DNA of 6,919 nucleotides. It comes from Flavobacteriales bacterium. GTDB taxonomy: Bacteria; Bacteroidota; Bacteroidia; Flavobacteriales_D; Crocinitomicaceae. Under the pieces are notes generated by a model. That model worked only from the letters and a program-made list of their open reading frames with translations, had not been told where the DNA came from and did no database searches. The translations under genes and the position numbers were made by a program. The first letter of the stretch is position 1; each line of letters starts with the position of its first letter. Below, one piece after another: positions 1 through 6,186 of the stretch. The stretch spans positions 1 through 6,919 of the forward strand of contig CANMFV010000053.1 of NCBI GenBank assembly GCA_947496835.1, written 5' to 3'.

Positions 1-482
1 AAGCGGATGTTAACTTAGCTTCTGCTTCAGATGCCATCATTATTGGATTCCAAGTTAGACCTTCATTAACCGCTCGTAAACTAGCGGATAGTGAACAAAT
101 TGATATCCGACTTTATTCTGTAATCTACAAAGCAATCGAAGAAATTAAAGCAGCGATGGAGGGAATGCTTTCTCCAGATATCGAAGAGAAAATCCTTGGT
201 TCTGCTGAAATCCGTGAAACATTCGACATCACAAAAGTGGGTACAATCGCTGGATGTTATGTTGTAGATGGTATCATTAAACGTTCATCTAAAATTCGAG
301 TAATTCGTGATGGAATTGTTGTTCATACTGGCTTATTAGGTTCCCTTAAACGCTTCAAAGATGATGTGCGTGAGGTGAAAAATAACTATGAATGTGGTTT
401 GAATATCGATAAATACGACGACATTAAAATTGGTGACATCGTTGAGGCTTACGAGGAAGTGGAAGTTGCAAGAAAATTATAG
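1..482 (+). CDS. infB: Translation initiation factor IF-2, C-terminal part (5' end outside window)
   Basis: IF-2 is the cytoplasmic GTPase that brings initiator fMet-tRNA to the 30S subunit and promotes 70S joining. Only the last 159 residues are visible; reading starts at base 3 and ends at TAG 480-482. The first part (about residues 1-50, with SDAIIIGFQVRP) matches the end of IF-2 domain III. A helical linker (EGMLSPDIEEKILGSAEIRETF region, split by several acidic residues) leads to the last beta-barrel domain, which binds fMet-tRNA and carries TIAGCYVVDG, IRDGIVVHTG, SLKRFKDDVREV and YECGLNI. The reading ends in the usual IVEAYEEVEVARKL tail, so the C terminus is intact. The G domain and N-terminal extension lie upstream. 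An internal ATG at 156 is not a real start, because the homologous reading continues unbroken from the window edge. Identity is very secure from the motif series. Confidence 0.97.
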   Translation, partial: ADVNLASASDAIIIGFQVRPSLTARKLADSEQIDIRLYSVIYKAIEEIKAAMEGMLSPDIEEKILGSAEIRETFDITKVGTIAGCYVVDGIIKRSSKIRVIRDGIVVHTGLLGSLKRFKDDVREVKNNYECGLNIDKYDDIKIGDIVEAYEEVEVARKL

Positions 483-522
483 TCTAATTCCAGTTAATGG
501 TATTATTCCTTTGTTTTTTGCG

Positions 523-530
523 TAGCTTTG
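523..530 (+). promoter_or_regulatory. Putative Bacteroidetes -7 promoter box for tatA-gatA group
   Basis: TAGCTTTG fits the Bacteroidetes sigma-A -7 consensus TAnnTTTG exactly and sits in the 73-base gap between infB and tatA. A start of transcription about 6-8 bases downstream would give a leader of roughly 18-20 bases before the tatA ATG at 556. No good -33 TTTG is seen at the expected spacing of about 19-21 bases; TTTG copies at 510-513 and 517-520 are too close. The call rests on the -7 box and its position only. Confidence 0.5.
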
Positions 531-555
531 TGTTTCATCCAATAAAAGAAATCTT

Positions 556-741
556 ATGGGTAAGTTAGGACCAACAGAAATCATTCTTATTTTAGTGATC
601 ATCCTTTTGTTTTTCGGAGGAAAAAAAATTCCTGAATTAATGCGTGGACTTGGAAAAGGCGTAAAAGAATTCAAGGATGCTTCCAAAGGTGAAGTAGAAG
701 AAACAAGCTCTTCAACAGAAATCAAAGCGGACGATAAATAA
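556..741 (+). CDS. tatA: Sec-independent (twin-arginine) translocase pore subunit TatA/TatE
   Basis: TatA is a small inner-membrane protein that oligomerises with TatC (and TatB where present) to carry folded proteins with a twin-arginine signal across the membrane. At 61 residues it is in the normal range for short TatA/E proteins. The family order is clear: a short N terminus with GPTE, where E8 is the conserved polar residue before the membrane helix; a membrane helix at about 8-20; the FGG hinge at 20-22; an amphipathic helix at about 23-43 with KKIPEL, GLGKGVKEF and the conserved Phe (F39); then a charged Ser/Glu/Lys-rich tail. The ATG is preceded by an A-rich stretch, not by a Shine-Dalgarno sequence, as is common in Bacteroidota. 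The gene stands alone, with no tatC or tatB in view, and lies 6 bases before gatA, so the two are probably co-transcribed. TatA and TatB cannot be fully separated by sequence alone, but the short length and the N-terminal GPTE favour TatA. Confidence 0.93.
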   Translation: MGKLGPTEIILILVIILLFFGGKKIPELMRGLGKGVKEFKDASKGEVEETSSSTEIKADDK

Positions 742-747
742 AATTTC

Positions 748-2154
748 ATGTATCGTACTATTGGAGATGTTCGGCAAGCCTTGCTTCAAGGTCAATCTGT
801 TTTGTCTATTACGGAGTCATATCTGAAGAGAATTGAAGAACATGCCCATTTAAATGCATTTCTTGAGGTTTTTACGGATTCTGTTATCGAAAACGCTAAA
901 CTAGTTGACGAAAAAGTGAAAAATGGCACCGCAGGACCTCTTGCCGGTGTAGTCATTGGAATTAAAGACAATATTTGTTACAAAAACCACCGTGTTAGTG
1001 CTTCTTCTAAAATTTTAGAAGGATTCACCTCACTCTATACCTCAACTGTTTTACAACGTTTGATTGAACAAGACGCAATTGTTATTGGTCGATTAAATTG
1101 TGATGAATTTGCCATGGGAAGTTCAAACGAAACTTCTGCTTTCGGCTCAGTTGAGAATAATTGGAAAGCAAATCACGTTCCTGGAGGTTCTTCCGGAGGT
1201 AGCGCAGTAGCTGCTAGCGCAAATTTGTGTACAATAACTTTAGGTAGCGATACAGGAGGCTCCGTGCGTCAACCCGCTTCCTGGACGGGAACTTATGGCC
1301 TCAAGCCAACCTATAGTCGTATGAGCCGCAATGGTTTAATCGCTTACGCCTCGTCGTTTGATCAAATTGGTTCATTTACAAATTCTGCAAAAGATGCGAA
1401 ATTGATTTATGAATTGAGTGCAGGTGAAGACGAAATGGATGCAACAACATCTTCGAAAGAAGTGATTAGTGCGAAAACAGCATTTCCTGAAAAGTTAAGA
1501 ATCGGATTAATCAGTGAGTGTATTCACCATGAAGGATTAGATCCTGAAGTTCGCCAAAATTTAACGGAGATTATTCAAAAGTTGAAAGATGCTGGACACG
1601 AAGTAACAGAAGTAAGTTTTCCTTTTATGGATTACATGGTGCCAACTTACTATGTGTTAACGACAGCTGAAGCTTCTTCAAATCTTTCCCGTTTTGACGG
1701 TGTTCATTATGGCTACCGAAGTCAAGATGCAAAAGGGGTAGAACAAACCTATAAAAAGTCTCGTACGGAGGGTTTTGGAACAGAAGTGAAACGTCGAATC
1801 ATGACAGGAACATTTGTTCTTTCTCATGGATATTATGATGCTTATTATACACAAGGACAAAAAGTGAGAAGGGTACTCAAGAATCGTACGGATGAGTTCT
1901 TTAAAAACCTAGATTTATTAGTGCTTCCAACAACACCGGGTACTGCTTTTGAGAAAAATGCAGTGAAAGATCCTATTCAAATGTACTTGCAAGACATCTT
2001 TACAGTGCATGCAAATTTAACAGGAAATCCCGCAATTAGTATTCCTTTCCGTGTGCATTCAAATGGATTACCCTACGGGATTCAATTGATGGCAGGTTGT
2101 TTTCAAGAAGAACTATTGTTTCACGGTGTAACGAAATTAGAGGAGCTAATATGA
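748..2154 (+). CDS. gatA: Asp-tRNA(Asn)/Glu-tRNA(Gln) amidotransferase subunit A
   Basis: GatA is the glutaminase subunit of the cytoplasmic GatCAB complex: it releases ammonia from glutamine, which GatB uses to convert misacylated Glu-tRNA(Gln) or Asp-tRNA(Asn) to Gln-tRNA or Asn-tRNA. The 468-residue product is an amidase-signature enzyme of near-normal length. The Lys-cisSer-Ser triad is visible as K73 in GIKDN, S148 in PGGSSGGSA and S172 in GSDTGGSVRQPA; the spacings 73/148/172 equal those I recall for Staphylococcus aureus GatA (79/154/178). EVKRRIMTGTFVLS (R350) and YLQDIFT (D416) match the regions that hold the glutamine, which separates GatA from general amidases. GLDPEVRQ and HANLTGNPAISIPF are further family marks. 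The start ATG lies 6 bases after tatA, with no Shine-Dalgarno sequence. The stop overlaps the next gene's start. gatB and gatC are not in the window, so they must be elsewhere in the genome. Confidence 0.96.
   Translation: MYRTIGDVRQALLQGQSVLSITESYLKRIEEHAHLNAFLEVFTDSVIENAKLVDEKVKNGTAGPLAGVVIGIKDNICYKNHRVSASSKILEGFTSLYTSTVLQRLIEQDAIVIGRLNCDEFAMGSSNETSAFGSVENNWKANHVPGGSSGGSAVAASANLCTITLGSDTGGSVRQPASWTGTYGLKPTYSRMSRNGLIAYASSFDQIGSFTNSAKDAKLIYELSAGEDEMDATTSSKEVISAKTAFPEKLRIGLISECIHHEGLDPEVRQNLTEIIQKLKDAGHEVTEVSFPFMDYMVPTYYVLTTAEASSNLSRFDGVHYGYRSQDAKGVEQTYKKSRTEGFGTEVKRRIMTGTFVLSHGYYDAYYTQGQKVRRVLKNRTDEFFKNLDLLVLPTTPGTAFEKNAVKDPIQMYLQDIFTVHANLTGNPAISIPFRVHSNGLPYGIQLMAGCFQEELLFHGVTKLEELI
2139..2145 (+). 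promoter_or_regulatory. Shine-Dalgarno-like site deciding the transglycosylase start
   Basis: AGAGGAG lies 5 bases before the ATG at 2151, inside the end of gatA. It is the best Shine-Dalgarno match in the window and supports 2151 rather than the in-frame ATG at 2097, which would put 18 extra basic and polar residues ahead of an evident signal peptide. It also fits translational coupling across the ATGA overlap. Confidence 0.55.
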
Positions 2155-3665
2155 AGGGATTTCTGCTCGTCTTTTTAATGATAAACGGTTATTTGTTTAG
2201 CCAAAAACCAGCTCATTTGGTTCGACCAGCAGACACCCTAAATCCAGATGCATTTTTTAATACTGTTCAGCAAAGTCTAAAAATGTTTTATGCAGATTAT
2301 GCATACCAAAAGAATTACGATTCGATCATCAATACCTTGAATTATGAACCTGATCAAGTACCCACTTTTTCAGATGAGGTTTATTGTGAACGATTAGAAG
2401 AAATGAGTAAAAAAAGTCCGTTTCACATGGACTGCAATCAAGCTACGCTATCCACAATAAAGTTTTTTGCCGCGCAACGACGTGGATTTGTACGTGTTGT
2501 AATGGGCCGTTCAGCGCTGTATTTCGATTTATTCGGTGAAAAATTAGCTGAATATGGCTTGCCTCAAGAATTAAGATACCTTTCGGTGATTGAAAGTGGT
2601 TTACGACCTCAAGTGAAATCGCGTGCAGGTGCCCTTGGTCTTTGGCAGTTTATGTACAAGACTGGACTTTATTTCGGACTTGAAGAAAATTCCTACATCG
2701 ATGAGCGTATGGATCCCGAAAAAGCGACGGATGCTGCTTGTCGTTATTTGAAACAATTATATGGTATTTACGGTGATTGGAATTTGGCTTTAGCTGCTTA
2801 CAATGCAGGTCCAGGAAATGTGAATCACGCCATTAAACGTTCCGGTGGACAAACAACGTATTGGGGAGTAAGAGAATATTTACCAAAAGAAACGCAAGGA
2901 TATGTTCCGAATTTTATCGCTGCAGCTTATTTAATTACCTATCACGCAGAACATAATATTGTTCCAATGGAAGCAAAAGTTCACAATGCACAATTAGATA
3001 CAATGTGCATGAAAGATGGTGTACATATGAATACCATTGCCCAATTAGTTACATGGGATTTAGAGGACATAAAAGCATTAAATCCAGTTTACAAAACTGC
3101 GTTTATCCCTAAAATGTCTCCAGCAAGATGCTTAACAGGTCCAATGGAAAAAATTAATTTATTGGTTAGCCTGGAAGATTCACTTTACTCATTAGAGAAA
3201 TCCATTTACGCGCCCAAACCCCCAGCGCCTAAACCTATTGTTGTTATGCCACTAGATAATCAACAGCAAATAGACTCAACTGCGACGAATGTTGAGGAAC
3301 AAGATTCGTTGAAACCATCCACGGAAAATCTTCAATACCACAAGGTAAAAACAGGTGAGAATTTGAAAAATATTGCCTTAAAGTACGGCGTTACAATTGA
3401 ACAGATTCTGGAATGGAATGGTTTGCAAACGACCAATATCTATGTAGGTCAAAAACTTAAATTATATAGCTCAAAGACAGTGGCACCAACTCCTGTTCCA
3501 GCACCTAAACCTGTTCCAGCCAAAAAATATTATACGGTGAAAGCCGGAGATACATTCGGTAAAATTGCATCGAGAAACAACTTGGAACAATCTCAATTGA
3601 AGAAATTAAATCCAGGAGTGAATATCAACAACATCACTGTTGGTCAACGCATTAGAATAAAATAA
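2151..3665 (+). CDS. Secreted MltD-like lytic murein transglycosylase with C-terminal LysM repeats
   Basis: The product cleaves the MurNAc-GlcNAc bond of peptidoglycan to form 1,6-anhydromuropeptides and probably acts in the periplasm. It is 504 residues long from ATG 2151. Residues 1-17 are a Sec signal peptide (MKGFLLVFLMINGYLFS, likely cut before Q18). There is no lipobox Cys, unlike E. coli MltD, which is a lipoprotein. An N-terminal helical region (about 25-125) leads to the SLT domain (about 130-240): SVIESG with catalytic E148, KSRAGALGLWQFM, then AAYNAGPGNV at 215-224. Residues about 277-340 look like a degenerate LysM unit. Two clear LysM domains follow, at about 396-439 (HKVKTGENLKNIALKYG) and 459-503 (YYTVKAGDTFGKIASR), separated by Pro-rich linkers (about 354-366 and 445-457). 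The start was chosen from the signal peptide, the ATGA overlap with gatA and the Shine-Dalgarno-like site upstream. mltD is a plausible symbol, but orthology is not shown. Confidence 0.93.
   Translation: MKGFLLVFLMINGYLFSQKPAHLVRPADTLNPDAFFNTVQQSLKMFYADYAYQKNYDSIINTLNYEPDQVPTFSDEVYCERLEEMSKKSPFHMDCNQATLSTIKFFAAQRRGFVRVVMGRSALYFDLFGEKLAEYGLPQELRYLSVIESGLRPQVKSRAGALGLWQFMYKTGLYFGLEENSYIDERMDPEKATDAACRYLKQLYGIYGDWNLALAAYNAGPGNVNHAIKRSGGQTTYWGVREYLPKETQGYVPNFIAAAYLITYHAEHNIVPMEAKVHNAQLDTMCMKDGVHMNTIAQLVTWDLEDIKALNPVYKTAFIPKMSPARCLTGPMEKINLLVSLEDSLYSLEKSIYAPKPPAPKPIVVMPLDNQQQIDSTATNVEEQDSLKPSTENLQYHKVKTGENLKNIALKYGVTIEQILEWNGLQTTNIYVGQKLKLYSSKTVAPTPVPAPKPVPAKKYYTVKAGDTFGKIASRNNLEQSQLKKLNPGVNINNITVGQRIRIK
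2979..3170 (+). other. Degenerate LysM-like unit in the transglycosylase
   Basis: Residues about 277-340 of the transglycosylase show the LysM skeleton in worn form: a leading strand, TIAQLVTWDLEDIKALNP (helix-helix with the LNP end) and a final hydrophobic strand (INLLVS). The opening YxVxxGDT of a good LysM is missing. It may be a third, weakened peptidoglycan-binding repeat or a spacer between the catalytic domain and the two intact LysM domains. Confidence 0.45.
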
Positions 3666-3691
3666 TCCAGGTTTTAATACCATTGGCAGCG

Positions 3692-4447
3692 ATGAAATTA
3701 ACAGGGGTAATCATAACCTTTAATGAAGAACGTAACATCGAGAGGTGCTTGAAATCCTTGAAAAATGTCTGTGACGAAATTATCGTACTGGACTCTTTTT
3801 CAACAGATAGAACCGAGGAGATTTGTAGAATGCATGAAGTGAGATTCTTGCAACATAAATTCGATGGACATATTCAACAAAAAAACAGAGCACTTCAATT
3901 GGCAGAAACGGATTGGATTCTATCCTTAGATGCTGACGAAGCATTAACACAAGAACTCTCTGCATCGATTTTGAACCTGAAACAACATCAAAAATACCAA
4001 GCCTATTCTTTCAATCGTTTAACAAACTACTGCGGACATTGGGTTAAGCATTGTGGTTGGTATCCAGATGCGAAAACCCGACTTGTGAAAAAGGAAACGG
4101 CAATTTGGACCGGTGTAAATCCACATGATCGATTAGAACCAATGAATAAAACAGAGATTGGTCATTTACAGGGCGATTTACTCCACTATTCCTATTACAC
4201 CAAGGAAGACCATTTTAAACAAATTGACTATTTCGGAAACATCGCTAGTAAGGAATTGTTCGTGCAAGGAAAGAACATTTCAGTTCCAATGTTATACCTG
4301 AAAGTGCTCAATCAATTCTTGAAAAGTTACTGCATCAAATTAGGAATTTTAGATGGGAAAACGGGCTTCTTGATTTCCACTCGAAGTGCGTATGCGACCT
4401 ATGTAAAATACAGCAAATTGAGAAGCTTAAATCACCAGGTAAGATGA
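3692..4447 (+). CDS. Family 2 glycosyltransferase, WaaE/KdtX-like
   Basis: This is a GT-A fold inverting glycosyltransferase, probably on the cytoplasmic face of the inner membrane, moving a sugar from a nucleotide-sugar to an envelope glycan acceptor such as LPS core. The 251-residue product opens with the GT2 signature GVIITFNEERNIERCLKSL, then EIIVLDSFSTDRT (nucleotide binding, residues about 29-41) and the metal-binding LDADE at 79-83 (D80, D82). The C-terminal half has no clear membrane segment, and its ending (GILDGKTGFLISTRSA then YVKYSKL) is typical of the WaaE/KdtX group (E. coli-type LPS core beta-1,4-glucosyltransferases). An in-frame TTG at 3683 would add three residues, but ATG 3692 places MKLTGVIITF in the normal register. 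The gene begins 26 bases after the transglycosylase, and its TGA overlaps the GT9 start as ATGA. Donor and acceptor cannot be read from sequence. Confidence 0.9.
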   Translation: MKLTGVIITFNEERNIERCLKSLKNVCDEIIVLDSFSTDRTEEICRMHEVRFLQHKFDGHIQQKNRALQLAETDWILSLDADEALTQELSASILNLKQHQKYQAYSFNRLTNYCGHWVKHCGWYPDAKTRLVKKETAIWTGVNPHDRLEPMNKTEIGHLQGDLLHYSYYTKEDHFKQIDYFGNIASKELFVQGKNISVPMLYLKVLNQFLKSYCIKLGILDGKTGFLISTRSAYATYVKYSKLRSLNHQVR

Positions 4448-5418
4448 AACGCATTTTAATTTCCCGCACGGATAGTATTGGTGATGTTGCTTTAACCCTC
4501 CCAATGTGTCAGGCAATAAGGAATCATTTTCCGGAAGCAGAAATCATTTTTATTGGCAAGAATTATACGCGTCCAGTTGTAGCCTGTTTTCGCGCAGTTG
4601 ATGATTTTTGGGATATTGATGATCTATTGAATCTGCCAATTACGAATCAATTAGAGAAATTACAAGCGGATTGCATCATTCATGTATTTCCGAATAAGAA
4701 ACTGGCGTTCTTGGCGAAAAAAGCACGGATTCCACTGCGGATTGGAACATCTCATCGGGTTTTCCACCTATTTACCTGCAATGTACGTCCGAACTTTACG
4801 CGTAAAAAATCAAGCTTACACGAATCTCAATTAAATTTTCATTTACTTGCGCCATTAGGAATCAATGAAATCCCTTCGTTTGATGAACTTGAAAAGCTCG
4901 TTCAATTCAATCCCATAAAAACAGAACTTCCTTCGTGGTTAACGCAATCGAAAGATGAGGTAGTAATCCTTCATCCGAAATCGAAAGGAAGTGCGTTGGA
5001 ATGGCCTTTGGAAAAATACATGGACCTTGCTATACAACTCGCAGAATCAGGAAAAACAGTATGTTTCACAGGAACAGAACAAGAGGGCATTCAATTTCGG
5101 CATTTAATACCCGTACACGACCTAATTATTGATTCAACAGGTAAATTGTCATTGGAACAATTAATCTACTTCATATCCCAATCAAATGCCTTGGTTGCCT
5201 GCTCAACCGGTCCGTACCACATCGCAGGACTTTCAGGTATTCATGCACTTGGATTATTTTCAATGCGCAGACCAATCGATCCGGGAAGATGGCGCGCAAT
5301 TGGGCCAAAAGCAGCGTTTGTGGTATTCGATGCATCGTGCGTAGCGTGTAAAAAAGGAACGAAATGCACCTGCATTGAAAACATCGCTGTATCAACACTT
5401 ATTGGGTTAATCGGATGA
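4444..5418 (+). CDS. Family 9 glycosyltransferase (heptosyltransferase family)
   Basis: GT9 enzymes (WaaC/WaaF/WaaQ type, GT-B fold) add heptose or a related sugar to LPS or another envelope glycan at the cytoplasmic membrane. The 324-residue product starts with MKRILISRTDSIGDVALTLP, in which D14 corresponds to the catalytic Asp of WaaC. The N-terminal Rossmann half runs to about residue 165. The C-terminal half carries ILHPKSKGSALEWPLEKY (about 175-192), the strand-turn VCFTGTEQEG (206-215), GKLSLEQLIYFI and the donor-site motif ACSTGPYHIAGLSG (252-264). RRPIDPGRW (275-283) and a Cys-rich tail (C299, C302, C308, C310) complete a form that I recall as common in Bacteroidota GT9 proteins. Start and stop both overlap neighbours by ATGA, so the GT2, GT9 and membrane protein are probably translated together. 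The family is secure. The actual sugar is not, as many Bacteroidota lack classical heptose cores. Confidence 0.9.
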   Translation: MKRILISRTDSIGDVALTLPMCQAIRNHFPEAEIIFIGKNYTRPVVACFRAVDDFWDIDDLLNLPITNQLEKLQADCIIHVFPNKKLAFLAKKARIPLRIGTSHRVFHLFTCNVRPNFTRKKSSLHESQLNFHLLAPLGINEIPSFDELEKLVQFNPIKTELPSWLTQSKDEVVILHPKSKGSALEWPLEKYMDLAIQLAESGKTVCFTGTEQEGIQFRHLIPVHDLIIDSTGKLSLEQLIYFISQSNALVACSTGPYHIAGLSGIHALGLFSMRRPIDPGRWRAIGPKAAFVVFDASCVACKKGTKCTCIENIAVSTLIGLIG

Positions 5419-6134
5419 GTTCAAGTTCCTTTAGAAACAATGTTCTATTGGCGGTTTTTGCGTTTGTTTTTTCCCTGGGAATCCTTTCATTTACACATTG
5501 GCAATATGCCGGATTATTCAGCCTATCGATTTTCGCGGCATATCAATGGTTATTCGAGCGAAAAAATCATTGGTTTTATTTGCTGTTGGGAGGATTAATA
5601 ACTCTGTGTTATGCTTACTTACTATCGCCTTTTTCGTGGGCGTTTGCAACTGTTGTCCTTTTGGGACTATTCGTCTATACCTATGAAAAAGGAATTCAAT
5701 GGCGCAAAATCCCTTTTTTAAAACCTGTGTTAATTTCTTTGTGTTGGTTTGCTTTGGGTATTGCTATTCCGAAGTTTGCCTTGTATGGCCGAATTCCGAA
5801 TCAAGATTTTTCACACATCATTCTTTTCTTAGTTCTAGCAATAGTAGAAGATTTGGAGGATAGGGCAGTGGATGAAGGCCACATTAAAACAATTCCATTG
5901 TACCTGACGAAATCTGAAACGGAAGGACTTATTGCCCTCTGGTTGTTCAGTTATCTGGCATTATCCAATAGGATAGACCTATTTAGTGAAAGAATAGAGA
6001 TCAAAATACTTTCAATTGTCCTCACAATCGCTCCGTTGGGCTATTTCATTTACTTAAAAAAAAGCCCGAAAATTAATCACCGTTATTTCGATTTTATCCT
6101 TTTCCTAATCGGACTCCTTCATTTACTTGTTTAG
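5415..6134 (+). CDS. Polytopic membrane protein, divergent UbiA-prenyltransferase-like
   Basis: The 239-residue product is strongly hydrophobic, with about eight or nine probable membrane helices (roughly 10-27, 30-47, 53-70, 75-90, 102-121, 132-146, 170-185, 197-213, 224-239). Between helices lies VEDLEDRAVDEGHIKTIP (144-161), which resembles the second Asp-rich motif of UbiA prenyltransferases (D-x-x-D-x-x-x-D followed by G-x-K-T-x-P). The first UbiA motif (NxxxDxxxD) is not evident; the matching place seems to hold FVYTYEKGIQWRKIPFLK (about 86-103), a form I recall from small UbiA-like hypothetical proteins of Bacteroidota. The protein is shorter than the usual 280-300 residues of UbiA enzymes. 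ATG 5415 overlaps the GT9 stop as ATGA, which fixes the start. Lipid prenylation is possible, but so is a non-catalytic role; no firm function is assigned. Confidence is high for a membrane protein and moderate for UbiA kinship. Confidence 0.62.
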   Translation: MSSSSFRNNVLLAVFAFVFSLGILSFTHWQYAGLFSLSIFAAYQWLFERKNHWFYLLLGGLITLCYAYLLSPFSWAFATVVLLGLFVYTYEKGIQWRKIPFLKPVLISLCWFALGIAIPKFALYGRIPNQDFSHIILFLVLAIVEDLEDRAVDEGHIKTIPLYLTKSETEGLIALWLFSYLALSNRIDLFSERIEIKILSIVLTIAPLGYFIYLKKSPKINHRYFDFILFLIGLLHLLV

Positions 6135-6160
6135 AATAAGGTATACTCTTGAATCCTTTT

Positions 6161-6168
6161 TATCTTTG
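6161..6168 (+). promoter_or_regulatory. Putative Bacteroidetes -7 promoter box for leuS
   Basis: TATCTTTG matches TAnnTTTG exactly in the 52-base gap between the UbiA-like gene and leuS. Transcription starting about 6 bases downstream would leave a leader of about a dozen bases before ATG 6187. No TTTG is seen at the -33 position, so the call depends on the -7 box and its position. It suggests that leuS is expressed separately from the upstream group. Confidence 0.5.
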
Positions 6169-6186
6169 TCCTTCGAAAACAAGGAT

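Noticed and set aside
477..749. Minus-strand open frame of 90 codons opposite tatA
   Set aside because: It lies wholly across the clear TatA gene and the promoter gap, has no family motif and reads as a low-complexity shadow.
1678..1860. Minus-strand open frame of 60 codons inside gatA
   Set aside because: It is antisense to a conserved part of GatA (including the KRRIM region) and has no recognisable motif.
2097..2150. Upstream in-frame ATG that would extend the transglycosylase by 18 residues
   Set aside because: The extension is basic and polar and would bury the signal peptide; ATG 2151 has a Shine-Dalgarno-like site and an ATGA overlap.
3683..3691. TTG start adding three residues to the GT2 protein
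   Set aside because: ATG 3692 is nearby and gives the usual GT2 opening; TTG is a rarer start and has no ribosome site.
3780..3965. Minus-strand open frame of 61 codons inside the GT2 gene
   Set aside because: Antisense to the LDADE-bearing catalytic region; no motif or start signal of its own.
5171..5398. Minus-strand open frame of 75 codons inside the GT9 gene
   Set aside because: Antisense to the conserved donor-site region; its Cys and Arg richness comes from the opposite strand's codons.
5498..5686. Second + strand frame of 62 codons inside the UbiA-like gene
   Set aside because: It is hydrophobic only because the main frame codes membrane helices; no start signal and no homology recognised.
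6170..6184. Short hairpin CCTT/AAGG before leuS as a terminator or leader element
   Set aside because: The stem is only four pairs with a seven-base loop and has no following T-run; it is too weak to support.
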